64,000 nt of DNA, from assembly GCA_029448655.1 (NCBI GenBank), contig JACCLO010000002.1, forward strand, positions 2,418,001 to 2,482,000, given 5' to 3'. The notes beneath the pieces were generated by a model. The model was not told the DNA's origin and made no database searches. It saw only the letters and a list, made by a program, of their open reading frames with translations. This document shows, in pieces, positions 33,417 to 45,433 of the stretch (position 1 is its first letter; each line of letters starts with the position of its first letter). Made by a program: the position numbers and the translations under genes. The DNA is from Wolfiporia cocos (Eukaryota; Basidiomycota; Agaricomycetes; Polyporales; Phaeolaceae).

Positions 33417-34743
33417 CTACAAGTCCTCTTGATCACCCGTATTCCAAGGGCCAACGGCTAGCATGAACTGCCGGCAATAAGCGATCTCTCTCCATCTCGA
33501 CCGTCGGTCCTCCTCGATCATCAGCCGATCTCTGAAGTTGACCCAGATCTGCCGCGGAGGAATCTTGCGATTTAAGATCGTAGTTTCCAGCGCGTCGCAG
33601 AGTCCTCGTTCTTCTGCGACGAGAGGAATGGCGTACCAGGCATTTATGATATGTAATTTGACGACGGAGATGGTGGGGGACAGTGAAAGGACAAAATTCG
33701 TCCGCAGCTCGTCCACCGTGATTAAGCTCAGCGCAAAGTAGTCCAATTGCGGCAGGCCGTCCAAACACGTTGCAATGGCGGTGCTTGTAAGACGACTACA
33801 GCCTAGAAGCACCAGCTTGCGCAGCTGACCACAGGATAGGGGGATGAGAGACTCGAGATGTCGGTTGCGAAATTCGAAGCCCAGCCTATCGCCGTGACCA
33901 TAGCAGAACGATTCGAGGCGGGCACCGGGGAAGCACTGAACCACGGTATGCAGGTCAAAGTGATTGCCAGTAATTGCGTGGAGAGTCAAATGACAGAGTG
34001 CCGGCATATGTGGAGAGGCAGGTAGGTGACAGTCCCCTGTCAGCCGTAACAGCTCGATACTTTCCGGTGATATAACCGCAAAGGGTGTGACTTTAGTCTC
34101 CGGCTCTAGATAAAGTTCGTATCCTCTCAGCTGATGATGACTACCTGATGGATACATGGCCGTCTCGAAATCCAGCGCCAGACCCGCAGGGACTCCTTGT
34201 ACAATTCGCGTTGCCTTAGCGAACGTACTGCACGGCGCTACAGAAGTCGTCGTACCCACTTTGCAATGAGAACGGCAGCCCCTGACGACAGGGAAACACG
34301 CGCAGACGCTTCAAAGATGGCATGCGCCGCAATGCAATGTGCAGGTTTGACAGAGGGCTCGCACTGTCGGCTTCCTTGGGGTGTTTAGCAGTCAGGAATT
34401 ACATAATTTTCAACATTTAGTGAATTCCCGTTACCTTACGCGCGTCTTTGGCAAGGATGACACGCCCGTCGTTTGCGACATCAGCCCAAGTGACCTGTGT
34501 ACAGATGGATCGATCTGCGTGCAGGATGAATGCATTGATCTGACGTTCGTGTCTTAACGATATGTAACGGTAGAATAAGGGAGAGGCTTCGTCATAGATC
34601 TGCTTGCAAATACGAAGGAATCTAAGGTGCTGACTAGACGGCTGCCGGTTCAGTCGAATCTGGCGGTGCTGCGTGAGGAACGACTCGTAGATGGGCAGAC
34701 GAAGCTCGAACGGGATCGTCAGAAAGGTTGGAGAGTTGTCCAT
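33417..34743 (-). CDS. F-box/2EXR-like protein with leucine-rich repeat region
   Basis: Exons 34435-34743, 34260-34374, 33417-34195; 400 residues. The N-terminal ~90 residues carry FLTIPFELRLPIYESFL and LRICKQIYDEASPLFYRY, a pattern of fungal F-box-like/2EXR proteins. The remainder has leucine-rich, LRR-like spacing (LHIALRRMPSLKRLRVF, SCGQLRKLVLLGCSRLT, GLPQLDYFALSL). Such proteins are expanded in Agaricomycetes and are often SCF substrate receptors, but a canonical F-box cannot be verified here. The junction 34196-34259 (GTGGGT donor, CAAG acceptor) is the least typical, chosen because it is the one that restores the long downstream frame. Its start is divergent from small gene copy B. Confidence 0.68.
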
Positions 34744-35466
34744 AGCCCACAAAACGTTCAGGCGTCAACGTGGGATGCTATAGCATCGATATCGAATGCC
34801 TGTAACGCTGAGATTGATGAAATCGCTTGCCTTTGAGAAGAAAGCGACCTGGGAGTGCCGACGTAAGATTCTCGGCGACTCTGGCGGTCATGTGAGTTGT
34901 GTAGAAACCATATATGGATTGACCGTGGTTACGCTCCTCGAGAAGCTGATTAGATGCATCCTGTTGTGTTGCTTCGTTCTTCGCCTTGCAGCTCATGCAT
35001 GTCCTGTCACAATCAGACTCCTTCCACTCGTTTTAGTAGGTTCAAAGCAGCAGCGGTGTTGTTCTGCTGCTCCATTCGTGACTGAACACAGCCGCCCGGC
35101 TGCAAGGACCAAACAATAGAGGAATCCAACGTGGCAACACAGGTCCGGCGTTGCTGACAGGATTTTTGCGTATAAAGCCAAATCTTATCATCAACAGCAG
35201 CCATCAGGCGTGTTCGAGTACAGGTAACCCCGACGTGCATCTGCCACATCTTGCATTACATCCCGCAACGTGCCGTGAGGTCGAGACAGGCTGCAATTGT
35301 CCGCGAAGCTCGAAGCGACTGTAATCGCCAAGCAGACATTGCCCTTCTTGTGCCTCTTTGGCGTTACACTCTCTTCCTTTCGCGCTCATATCGTACATAT
35401 CACGTTCCTTCCTCGTCCCCACGATCGCTTCCATTTCTCTTCCGACATCCTCTAACTGCCCCAAGC
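34744..35466. other. divergent intergenic, F-box-like gene / small gene copy B
   Basis: 723 bp without a gene. The last ~80 bp before copy B are strongly pyrimidine-rich (TTCCTTCCTCGTCCCC type), a typical fungal core-promoter feature. Confidence 0.5.
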
Positions 35467-35960
35467 ATGCCCGCGAGCACTCAGTATGAGGTCTTGCTCG
35501 ACTTTACCAACGACACACACGACTGTGCGTCAGTGCAGCTTTTGCGGACATATGGTCGGAATACGGATGCGATCGTCTTACTACATCCGGGCGAAAGCGT
35601 CACTCTCGTGTTGGACGCAGGTCAGTGGGGCATACACTTTTCTTCCTGACTTTTCCCAACACAGTTCTTTAGGGTCCGTTTACCAGTACGCTCTGAAGAC
35701 GCGCTCGAAAGTAGCAAATGTGACGTGAGTGCAGATTCTGCAAGCATCGTTGTCATGGACTTCACGCATTCTTGACTTCGGCTGCGACGGATTGTAGAGC
35801 GCGTACATGGAGAGACGTGAATTGCGCGGTGTCGCAGCTCTTCCCAACTGGTTCGCATTCTCTGTCGCAAGCGTCGTTAGAACCATGGCGACCGGTACAG
35901 GGTATTACCGTTGACCGCCTGTGGCGCGATATGCGATTTTGCATATGGAACGACTCATAG
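35467..35960 (+). CDS. small unknown protein, copy B
   Basis: Exons 35467-35620, 35673-35724, 35798-35960; 122 residues. Paralogue of copy A at 28786-29188 on the other strand. MPASTQYEVLLDFTN, VLLHPGESVTLVLDAG and RTWRDVNCAVSQLF align with copy A. Copy B has one extra intron (35621-35672) right after LVLDAG, where copy A reads straight through, and its C terminus differs (VDRLWRDMRFCIWNDS). The shared second intron is in the same place and phase. No signal peptide or known domain. Confidence 0.7.
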
Positions 35961-37457
35961 TGTCGGCTGAGGTGCGCTACTGGGAACGTCTGATGCGACG
36001 GGTTGCTGACATTAGGTCGTTCATAGTCAGCAGTCGACGAGGTGAGAATATTTACAGATCCGACTTTACCATCTATGCTACCCGTCGAGTCGTCTGGACG
36101 TCTTGGGCGTGCGTCAGTTCCGTGGGCAGAAGACAGGAAGAGATCGTAGCACAATCGCCGCAATCCATCGGACACTCGACATGTGCTAGACAGCTATTGT
36201 ATACCCATATACCCTGTAATTACTGCGATATAGCTATACTGCTGGTTCTAGCTTATATTATGTATCTCTCTAGCGCATCTAGCCGGGCATGAGCACTCGG
36301 AAAACGAGGGAAGCGCATGTGGTGGTAGCAGTGCGTCACTTAGGATGCATATCAAGCATGGATCACCGACCGGCACGCAATGCCTACAGCTCGTGTTTGC
36401 AGCGAGGCAGCGAAAACGCCGCATGCCACTGTAAAGTCCCGATGAGACGTAGAGCCTCCGCTTCTCGTGGGTAAGCGCTCCGTGGTGAAGGGCTTCGTTC
36501 ATAAAGAGCCGGTACCAATGGTTGGAGGGCTCCGAGATCTGTGCGACACATCGAGGAGTCCCGATGATTTTAGATCGTCTCTTCGATGCTGGCATCATAT
36601 TCAAGCGCTGTTTCGCGGCTCAATAATACGTCATCAAACAGTCAAGAACAAGCGTCTAGAGTGCGGCAGGTTGACATCAGTCCGTGAGCCAGAAAGGTAG
36701 ATTGTAGCCAAGGTACAAGAGGTCAGGAGTTCTTCTCAGGAGCACCTCAGGGTCTTTCTGGCCAGACCTCAGGGGTATGGACGTGAGTAAGCTGAACAGC
36801 GTGAGATTGTCGGAGATGCACCACGACTGCTGACTCTTGCTGGTGGATATGAGACTGAATCTTAAATATGGGTGTCTGGACAACTTGGTGGTATTTAGCT
36901 TCACTGTCACAGCGTGCGTAGAAGTAGTCCTGAAACTCGCACCTGCAACCACGGTCAGCGTAACGTGCTAAGGTCTTTTCGGATCACAACTGAGGTCACC
37001 AGTATGTTCTGCCAGTGTCTGCGCTTCAGTAAAGGCAACAGTTGAAACAAGGATATTGGCACTGCCAGCAAGGTTCATAGATAGAACACAATGTGAAACG
37101 CGTACAAGTGTGTTGGTCATTATACCCAACGCAGATTTCGCTCGAATCGATCCGCCAGAACAATACTTTCAGGCGATGGGCTTAACATGGCCACCTCAGA
37201 CCTGAGAACGGCGAACGCGACGGAGCTGGCGCCAGGAGAGGCGCGGTCACGAGAGCGCGTTTATCACGTGGACTTGACTTGACGCTCGACGCGACGCAAC
37301 GCGTGACATCATCGGAGGACTGGAGGAGGATGCAGCTAAACTGGAACGTCATACGCCACTCTCAGAGGACGTGTCAGCAAAATGGAGCCGGAGAAGACGC
37401 ATACATAACCCCTCAACGATATTCCCATTCACCCAAACGACTGTGTCACGAACCACC
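35961..37457. other. 1.5-kb intergenic region
   Basis: No gene could be assembled. On the minus strand near 36940-36960 the sequence reads VTLTVVAG directly before a GTGCGA donor-like site, resembling the end of exon 1 of the small paralogues, but the flanking frame has stops, so at most a decayed third copy. Confidence 0.45.
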
Positions 37458-39092
37458 ATGCAGGCAGCATCAAACATCGTACAGAATGTAAGTCGTGCGA
37501 CGAGTTTGGGCCGACATTTGACTTACGACTGATAAAATATAGGCTATGGGTGCTTTCCCCACCGTAGTGCACCCGGAATACAAAGGGCGCGAGGATGGCA
37601 GCACAATGAAAGCGCTAGCTTGGTTTGGTCCCAGAGACGTCCGGCTCATCGACGCGCCTATTCCCGACATCACCGAACCCGACGATGTCATTGTTAAGGT
37701 CACTGGAACGACCATCTGTGGCTCAGACTTGCACTTGTATAACGGCGAGATTGTCAACCTTGAGAAGGGCGATATCTTGGGCCATGAGGTGAGAATGAGT
37801 GCTGCTCGGGATGTTTATGCACAGTGACGTTCGGTGGTTAGTTTATGGGTGTCGTTGACCGCATTGGTCCGAATGTAAAGAACCTGCAGATCGGCCAGCG
37901 TGTCGTCGCATCGTTCCAGATTGCATGTGGTGAATGCAGCTACTGCAAGCAGAAACTGTCATCCTTCTGTGACCGCACCAACCCATCCAGGTAAGTTCAT
38001 GAAAACTGATACAAAGCATACCAACTGAGCACATAGCATTTAGTCTGCAGAATGCGATGTACGGACACCGCGACGCTGGCTTCTTTGGCTACGCGCACTT
38101 TACAGGCGGCTTCCCAGGAGGCCAGGCGGAATACGTCCGAGTACCTAAGGGCAACGTAAACTTGCTGCCGATACCCGAGGGGTTGTACGACGAGCAGGTT
38201 ATTTATCTCTCTGACGTACTTTCTACGGCATATCACAACGTCGTCGATACCGGTGTCCAAGAAGGCGACACTGTTGGAATTTGGGTATGTAGTCGCTATG
38301 CTTTGGTGATGAGGAGACTCAACGAAGATATTTCAGGGTCTTGGTCCCATAGGACAATGCGTCGCCAAATGGGCACAGATAAAGGGAGCCTCGCGGATCA
38401 TTGGCATCGATAGGATCCCGGAGCGTCTGGCATTTGCTCGCGGAAAGCTAGGTATCGAGACAATCGACTTCTCAGAACACAAGGACATTGTGAAGCGATT
38501 GCAGGAGATAGCGCCAGGCGGCCTTGATGTCGCCATGGATTGTGGTATGTCCTGAAAAAGACTGAAATAAGCTTCAATCACCGACGTCACCATTAGGCAC
38601 CTTCCACCAGCCCAAGTCTATCATTCACAAAGTGGAGAAAGCCCTCATGCTCGAGACAGATGTATCGGAGATTGTGAACGAGATGATCATGTCGGTAAAG
38701 AAAGGCGGCCGATGTGGCATCATCGCCGCCTATGCAGGCTACACCAACCACTTCAACATTGGCGCATTAATGGAGAAAGGTGTCCGTCTCATCGGCAATG
38801 GTCAGGCTCCCGTGCACAAATGGTGGAAGGAGATTCTGTACGATTACATTATCCCGGGCAAGTTCGACCCCACATTGTGAGTGATCTCCGTTTGCATGCA
38901 AGATGTGACTCACGATGTAATAGCATAATCACGCACCGTGTTCCACTTGAAGACTTCCCGAAGCTGTACGAGGCCTTCGATAAGCGCGAAGGTGGGGTGG
39001 AAAAGGTGTTCGTCGAGACTAGATTCTCGAACCCGCCCGCGCCAGGCTGCCCAACAACGACAAGGGTCAGCGATTGGGCTACGTCGGTGTAA
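37458..39092 (+). CDS. zinc-dependent alcohol dehydrogenase family protein
   Basis: Seven exons: 37458-37487, 37543-37788, 37842-37990, 38044-38284, 38337-38544, 38597-38876, 38924-39092; 440 residues. Medium-chain dehydrogenase of the glutathione-independent formaldehyde-dehydrogenase-like subgroup (by length and motif order). Catalytic zinc site: CGSDLHLY and [12 protein letters not shown]. Structural zinc loop: [15 protein letters not shown]. Cofactor Rossmann motif GLGPIGQ follows the exon 4/5 junction, and IIGIDR ends its second strand, the acidic residue favouring NAD over NADP (inference). The first exon encodes just ten residues. No targeting signal is evident. Substrate cannot be read from sequence; short or aryl aldehydes/alcohols are possible. 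Confidence 0.9.
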
Positions 39093-39544
39093 GTCGGAGA
39101 CGTCAGAAGATTGTACGATAGTAGGGATGGCCACATCATACTGTAATATCGATATTTGAATGGCACCAGACTGTAATCCACGATACAGAAGCCTACTTTG
39201 TAACTTACTTGGAATTTGGACATGTGCAGCAACGTATGAGAAGACGTCGTTTGCAGTCTTGCTCCATATCGTACATGACTGTAGCAAGCGCCCCCAATAA
39301 GGATCTTGAGCCCAGAGCCGAGCGAGTGAGCGAGACATCCTAACATTGACCAGACGCGATCCCAGATTGAACGCAGTTCCCAGAACAACTGCAGCGTCTA
39401 CGGCGTGCAGTTTACTGCAGGAGTCAGACTGTGGCACTCACCTATTATCGACTTGACTCAGACATGGCCAGTTTACAATCATAGCGTGTTCAGACGTGGG
39501 AGAGCAAGATAACTAGAATATGTGAGGGAGAATTGGGCCCGACC
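39093..39544. other. convergent 3' intergenic region
   Basis: 452 bp between the dehydrogenase (+) and bL17m (-); nothing recognisable seen. Confidence 0.5.
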
Positions 39545-40551
39545 CTAGATCTGCTTAGTGTCTATACCCAGCTTTCTCCGCTCAAACCATCTCAGGCGGC
39601 CGGTATACTCTTTTCCGAGTGCACCTTGTGCCAAATGGAGTGTGCTCCTCGTCCCTCCCGGCAACGTCTGGCCAGCTTTCAGTCGCAGCGCTTTCACTCC
39701 GGCATAAGGCGTCTCGTCGGCAGCTTCTGCATCTTTAGCAGCCTTCTTCGCCGCAAGTGATTGTGCAAGGAGAGTATCCTGGGTATTATCAGTACGAGTG
39801 GGCGTGCAGCAGGAATCAACGGGCACATACGACATGATCCTCCGCCTTAGTCGCCAGTCCAACGGCTGCATCCTCCTCACGATATCGCAAAACCTTCTGC
39901 AGGTTCATCCGCGTCCAGTTCCGCAAGTCTCCTCGCTCATTGTTCCCTAGTCTCCGTTCCTCCGCGAGGACGTCCTCAACGCCCGAGATTCCCTTCAGTG
40001 AGGAAGCTCCGGGCCCAGCGTTCCTGACACGCTTGCTGAGGAGGTCCCAGCCTACCGCACGGGCTGTCATCTCAAATCGGAGATCTCGCGGATTGTCTAC
40101 GAGTTCCAGGATGGCATGCGGAGCATTGTCACCCGGCCGGTTGCCGAACTTGTGGATCCTCGTGTAGCCTCCTGGCCGAGTTGCGTAACGCTTCGCAAAT
40201 GTCTGAAAGACTTTCGGAACGATCGATGGCTTGAGAAGGAATGCGTTGGCGCGTCGGAACGTCGGGAGGGTGCCCTTCTTGCCCATCGTAATGATCTACG
40301 GTGCCGGTCAATACGGTATTTGGAGGGGGAATGTCATAGCTTTACTTTCTCTGCCAGCCTGGCAGTATCCTTAGCCTTTGGCAGGGTCGTCTTGATTTGC
40401 TCATGCTCGAAAAGGGAAGTCACTAGGTTCCTGTTTAACAGGATTCATGAGCGTAGGCCCAGCGCAATACCGGTGCCCCACCATACCTCAACATGAGCAT
40501 CCTGTGTGAAGACGTCCTGGAGAACTTGCGAAATGCAATTCCATGCTTCAT
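39545..40551 (-). CDS. mrpl17: mitochondrial ribosomal protein bL17m
   Basis: Exons 40487-40551, 40346-40430, 39831-40295, 39545-39778; 282 residues. bL17 lies near the peptide exit tunnel of the large subunit. The bacterial-type core is clear: [20 protein letters not shown], then [27 protein letters not shown] and [19 protein letters not shown]. Fungal mitochondrial forms carry a C-terminal extension; here it covers about 150 residues, charged and helical, ending [17 protein letters not shown]. The conserved start, identical in layout to bacterial L17, fixes the ATG. No cleavable presequence is obvious, as in other bL17m proteins. Confidence 0.93.
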
Positions 40552-42139
40552 GGTAGTGCCGTTGTACGAGATCCAGCTGGTGGACCGGCAGACTAAAGAG
40601 TTCAAGAGCTGTCCGAGCGCTTAGGATGTTTGCGTTCCTTGGTCGGCGTCTATGGGCGCGCGCGCCATATTCGGCAAATCCCGACGCGCGGAACTTCCCG
40701 TCATCACATCAGGACTTCTCGATGGGCAATCTCGGTTGCTGTGGCGGACCTGTACAGGTATACCTTGTGGCGCATTTCCCGCAGGCACTGTCCGTTGCAA
40801 ATATAATGCCACCGCCCTAAACGTCTGCTTTTACAGTGATTGGATGGAGCTCTGAACGCCTCGCCGAACTCGGCAGTTCTCGGGCAGTGTAGCCGACCAG
40901 CCAATCTGCATTCAGGCAAATCCTAGTATTCCAGCGTTGGCCGTGGCAGATCAAATTTAAAAAGCATCGTGAGTGAGGTATCCGAATTGGCTTGATCATC
41001 GACAAGCTATTGACGACTTCTCTGCAGGGATGGTTAAATGAGATGAACCGTGCATGTTCGCCGGCATCGTGATCAGTACTGCTACCTTTGACTGCCCGGC
41101 TGCAAAACGTTGATCAAACGACAGATGGTCTTTGAAACACCCTCAGGCACGGAGTCAACTGTATTGCGACCCTTCGGGCCGTCTTGTGTCCGATGAGACC
41201 TGGCTTATCTGACAAGCGACAGCAAAGACATGTGGACATGTACATTCTCTCCCTGGGATTCATTTGCTCGTCGGAGCAGACCAGCAAAGTACTAGCTTAC
41301 CTCAAGCGAAGAAATCCGGGATCTCAGCCTCGGAAATTTGCGCTTATGACTTCCTGGCACCACACTGCTAGGTAATCGCGTTTAAATCGCCGTTACTGGG
41401 AACCTCCGGCATTATGACATGCCGTGAAGTATCCTCTCCTGTGGTAAAGTAGCTATCGATAGCAAGAGACCACCACCCACAGCAGTCACTACTAAGGTTC
41501 TTGTGAGATATCTTGCTATCCCATGACTTCGCAGCACCCCCGTCGCAGGCTCAAGGGCGAGTTATTTCGCTTCGGAGAACGTAAGACGTTGACACCAATA
41601 TGCATCGGACCAATACACTATGGGACTTCATCCGTGATTACCGCGGTAGGTACAGCTTTCCTTGGCCTATACATCTCGCGGGGATCATACTCCAACCTAT
41701 GTACAGAAGGGTGAATCGTACGCACGTTTGTCACTGTATACATGCTCGTACAGTCCCGAATATTTCCACTATCGCAGTCAGCATCCACGTCGCCGCTCGA
41801 CTTTTCTGCTTTTCTGCAGTTGTGGAACGTACAGTTACCGCATCCGTGCCTCAGTTTGGCCACGCCAACTATCTTCGCGCGTGATCGCTCACTTCATCTT
41901 GTCATCAGCCCTCAGGAGTTCATACTCATTTCGATCGTGTTGTTTGTACCAGCGATATCCGGGATCATTTAAGCGGCGGCGGAACTGCCAACCGCGTGAA
42001 TCTTCCAGTAACCAGAACGTGCCAAGCATGCAGGAAGGCTTCACTTTAAGATTATGGTGCTTGTTCGGATTCACACTCTATTTCCTATTGTTTATAGATA
42101 GCATTCCAAAATCAAGCATCCCTTTGACATCTATCGCAA
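40552..42139. other. 1.6-kb intergenic region
   Basis: Between bL17m and the SMP-30 gene, both minus strand. Open frames are short and show no coherent protein or splice pattern; no repeat of note was seen. Confidence 0.5.
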
Positions 42140-43475
42140 TCATGCCGCAAAATGATAACGCCATCTTCCACCAGTGAACTGTCCGGTAAGGTCCACGACG
42201 AAGAGGTTCCCGGAATCTGGATAGCGAACTTGTCTGCTGGCATCTCCCCCGCACGCTCCACAATGCGCAGTGGTCACGAAGAGGCGATCCTCGTTCGGCC
42301 CTGTCAGGGCCGAGACTCAGAGACTGCCCGACCGAGCGGCAACCAATCTGTATGCTTACCTCCGAAACAACAGGCGGTGATGTTGAGGGCGGTAGGGAAG
42401 ATCACCTCGAGATCCATCTCCCCGTCGGGGGTATACCTGATGATTCTAGAGCCACCCCACCTATCTCATCGGAGATTATCAGTGTCGACTAATCCTAGGG
42501 TACTAGTGCAAGCTGCTGACCTTGCCGACCATATGCCTCCAGCGTTATCGATGCAGAGACCATCAGGGAAGGTACCCTCGGGCAGACCGTGAGCAATAGG
42601 GTTGACAAAGACTCGTCGCCCAGACAGCTTGCCGTCATCGTAATCGTAAGCGTAGATCTTGTTCACCAATGAATCCGTGAAATACCTGGTCCGCCGCATC
42701 AGTTGCTTCTTCACGGTCTGTTTACAAGATTGCTTACATAGTTTTCTCGTCGGCGCTCCAGCCAAGCCCATTCGAGTCCTGACGTTACCAGGTGATGGAT
42801 TTGTCACCGACTAGCTCAGCTTCAATCGGACACTGGAAACGCACCGTGAAGGGGCCTTTATCAACGACCTTACAGCTCTGATCTGCAGGATCATACATAT
42901 ACAGCTGGCCTGGTACGTCGCGTCGCTTATCACAGAGAGTTCCTGCAATGTAACGGCCACGGCGGTCGCAGGCTCCGTCATTGAACCGTGTATAAGGCGC
43001 ATGTTCAGATGGGATTGGCTGTGCTAAATATTTCAGAGTCGAATCCGCTTCGATGATAGCGAAGCCCTTAGAAGTCGTGCATGCCAGCTTCAGAACAAAG
43101 TCATCTAGTGCAGAAGCGACGGAGTGACGCAGCATAACTCACACCTCCGTTCTTCCGAAGAGCTAGGGATGTCACTGGCTCCTCGAATTGTTCACACGTA
43201 AGTTTTAGTGTGTTGATGTCTAAATGGTACACCTGCCCAACGACGTAGAATTATGGCGCAGCCCAGAACGGCAAGAACGCGATTACCTTGCACTGTTCAA
43301 TGTCAACAAAATGTAGAGTGGATCTCTCTCTATCATATAATGGTCCTGATATATGGGAAATACCGTTAATGTAGACCATCCAAATCACCTCATGGGTACT
43401 AGTACCTTCGCCCAGAGCGCAGTTTGTGGGCAGGAAAGGACGCCCAACCGTGATTGTCCGCAGCGGAGGAGACAT
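42140..43475 (-). CDS. SMP-30/gluconolactonase/LRE family hydrolase
   Basis: Eight exons: 43406-43475, 43287-43345, 43143-43232, 42845-43087, 42738-42778, 42521-42685, 42360-42460, 42140-42300; 309 residues, the usual size. Six-bladed beta-propeller lactonase; relatives hydrolyse sugar lactones with a divalent metal. The metal ligands are visible as the Glu of CALGEGPLYD, Asn of RFNDGACD, and Asp of FPDGLCIDNAGGIW, with GWSADEKTMYFTDSLVN forming another blade. No signal peptide, so cytosolic. Exon 5 is just 41 bp. Intron phases agree throughout. The natural substrate is unknown. Confidence 0.92.
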
Positions 43476-43888
43476 GTGAACAGGCAGTCAACGTACCAGC
43501 AAAACGGCCCGCGACCTGAACCACTGTCCTGTCTCCTCTTATAACGGCGGGGCTGGACCTCGATTGCGCATTCTAAACTCGGTAAATCAAGATTTCAGGA
43601 GTCGATGCTAAAGCATTCATCCTTCGATCGCCCCGCACAGTACACGCCGACGAAGCTCTCAGTTATCTGGGAATCACCCATGGGATGGCGCAACTTGGCT
43701 ATATTACAAGCTCGGCAATCTAAGTGCATCGGAAGAGAATCCATCCTGCAGGCACTGGACCCGTGCGCGTCATATCGATCGAATGGGCAGAAGGAGTATC
43801 CGCGCGGCGAAGTCGCTCTCAGGAGAACATATAGAGGACAGATTATTGAAATTCCATGATATGACTACAGGCCGTCATGTGGACGCCG
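43476..43888. other. intergenic, ACP 3' end to SMP-30 start
   Basis: 413 bp, promoter side of the SMP-30 gene; nothing recognisable seen. Confidence 0.5.
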
Positions 43889-44506
43889 CTAATGAGCTGA
43901 AGAGGAATATCAGATACTGTCCGGGCCTGAGATTGCAGGTATGCCCACCTTCGGGAGTTTTGGCGATGTACTCGATAGCTGTAGCGGTGTGAGACTAGAG
44001 TAGTACAAGATCCTAGAGTGAAAAGAATTCTTACCCTGCTGCACCGTCTTAATCTCGTCCGCTTCTTCATCAGGGATCTCAATGGCAAATTCCTGCAGGC
44101 AGCGCGATAGGTCAGCGAAGTGAGCGCGTGAGTAAGGCATAGCACGTACCTCCTCCACTGCCATAACCACCTCGACGGCATCCAGACTATCGAGGCCAAG
44201 GTCCTCCGAGAATCTCGAGGTCTCCGTGAGCTGGGGAGACAGCGATGCGTGAACATTGCTGACCCTAGCGCGCACCGTCCAGCTCACCTTAGATGGGTCC
44301 ACTTTCTCAAAGCCCTTCAGGACATCCAGCACTCGCGCGGTGATATCACTTTTTGACAGTCCAGCAGCTGCAGAGTACGCAGCATATTGGAGCACGCGCC
44401 CTCGTGACTGGGGAAGAGCAGCCGCGGCGCGAGGAAGCACCACACGGGGAGCAGACGCTACCTGAGGGCGAGCAACGCTACGAGCAGCAAGACGAAGGAA
44501 AGACAT
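43889..44506 (-). CDS. acp1: mitochondrial acyl carrier protein
   Basis: Exons 44288-44506, 44150-44230, 44035-44092, 43949-43978, 43889-43896; 131 residues. ACP carries acyl chains in mitochondrial fatty acid synthesis (lipoate precursor) and is also a structural subunit of complex I and of the Fe-S assembly complex. The first ~50 residues [15 protein letters not shown]... are Arg/Ala-rich without acids, a mitochondrial presequence. The phosphopantetheine site is the Ser of [32 protein letters not shown] follows. The last coding exon is only 8 nt (CT CAT TAG), giving the usual C terminus TPEAH. The ATG at 44506 was chosen over an upstream one because it starts the presequence. Confidence 0.94.
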
Positions 44507-45433
44507 GTTTTGCAGACTAAACAGACGAACGCGGTTGGCGGTGACGAAGTTCGTCTGCATTTCGCGGAAGATCCCGATCTCTTAGTCACGTGTCCGCGAG
44601 CCTTGTAGTTTGCATTTGCCAGTGCCACATGCTTGTGGTCTCGGAGCACGAACACTCGGGGTGTTCAATTCAATCAGAACATGGTTAGAACGTTCATGCT
44701 GCGCTGAAACAGCATATTGCGCGCCGTCGGGCCGATGGTGTATCGTAGATATGGTCATATGAGAATTCAACGCAGTCGTTATTCAAATGGTCTACGGCTA
44801 TAATCGCCGCGCAGCGACCTCAAAGACATATGTTGTAACGACAGGAGAGCGTTCGATATAGGGAAGGAAGTAGAATGAGGGATATCGATGTGAATCAGAC
44901 TCCGTTTGACTAGAAGCTGCGAGACAACGGCAGCAAGTCGAACACGCCGATTGCAGACAGTGCGTGCCCACAAAGCGGTCGTCTCCCGGAGAGATCGAGA
45001 TGTAGACATCGGAGGCAGAAACTCATCAAAAATAGCAAGTAATCTCGAGGCTGCTGTACAGATGAAGATGGCTGAACGAGGCCTGGAATGACTAGTATCC
45101 CAAGACAACGGTCTGCTACTATAGGACTAAAAAACCATCGAGGTAGACCGATATATCGAGTCACCAGGAACAGTTGGAGTTACGTTGCGGGGTTCGGGAG
45201 ATGCCGGTCAGAACTGTGCAGCTGAAGTCACGGTGGCTGTCACTCTCCCCGTTCTCAGCCACAACTACTAACGCGACAGCAAGGTGAGGTCCAACATATC
45301 GGCTGTGAACGCTTTCTGAAGTCAGCCTACGCTTGCTTCGGTCTCGCTCGCTGTCTCTAGGTCAGTCCGCTTGGTAGCGTTCAAACGCGCCCATTATTCA
45401 TCAGTCTACTGTCTTGCTCGTATCAGACTCGCC
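44507..45433. other. divergent promoter region, ACP / uL13
   Basis: 927 bp without a gene. The ~130 bp before uL13 are C/T-rich, as in fungal ribosomal-protein promoters. Confidence 0.5.

Noticed and set aside
36677..37080. Minus-strand sequence resembling exon 1 end (VTLTVVAG) of the small paralogues
   Set aside because: The preceding frame has stops and no matching start; only about eight residues agree, so a third gene copy is not supported.
41523..42177. Overlapping plus-strand open frames in the 1.6-kb gap
   Set aside because: Composition is not protein-like and there is no consistent start, intron set or stop context.
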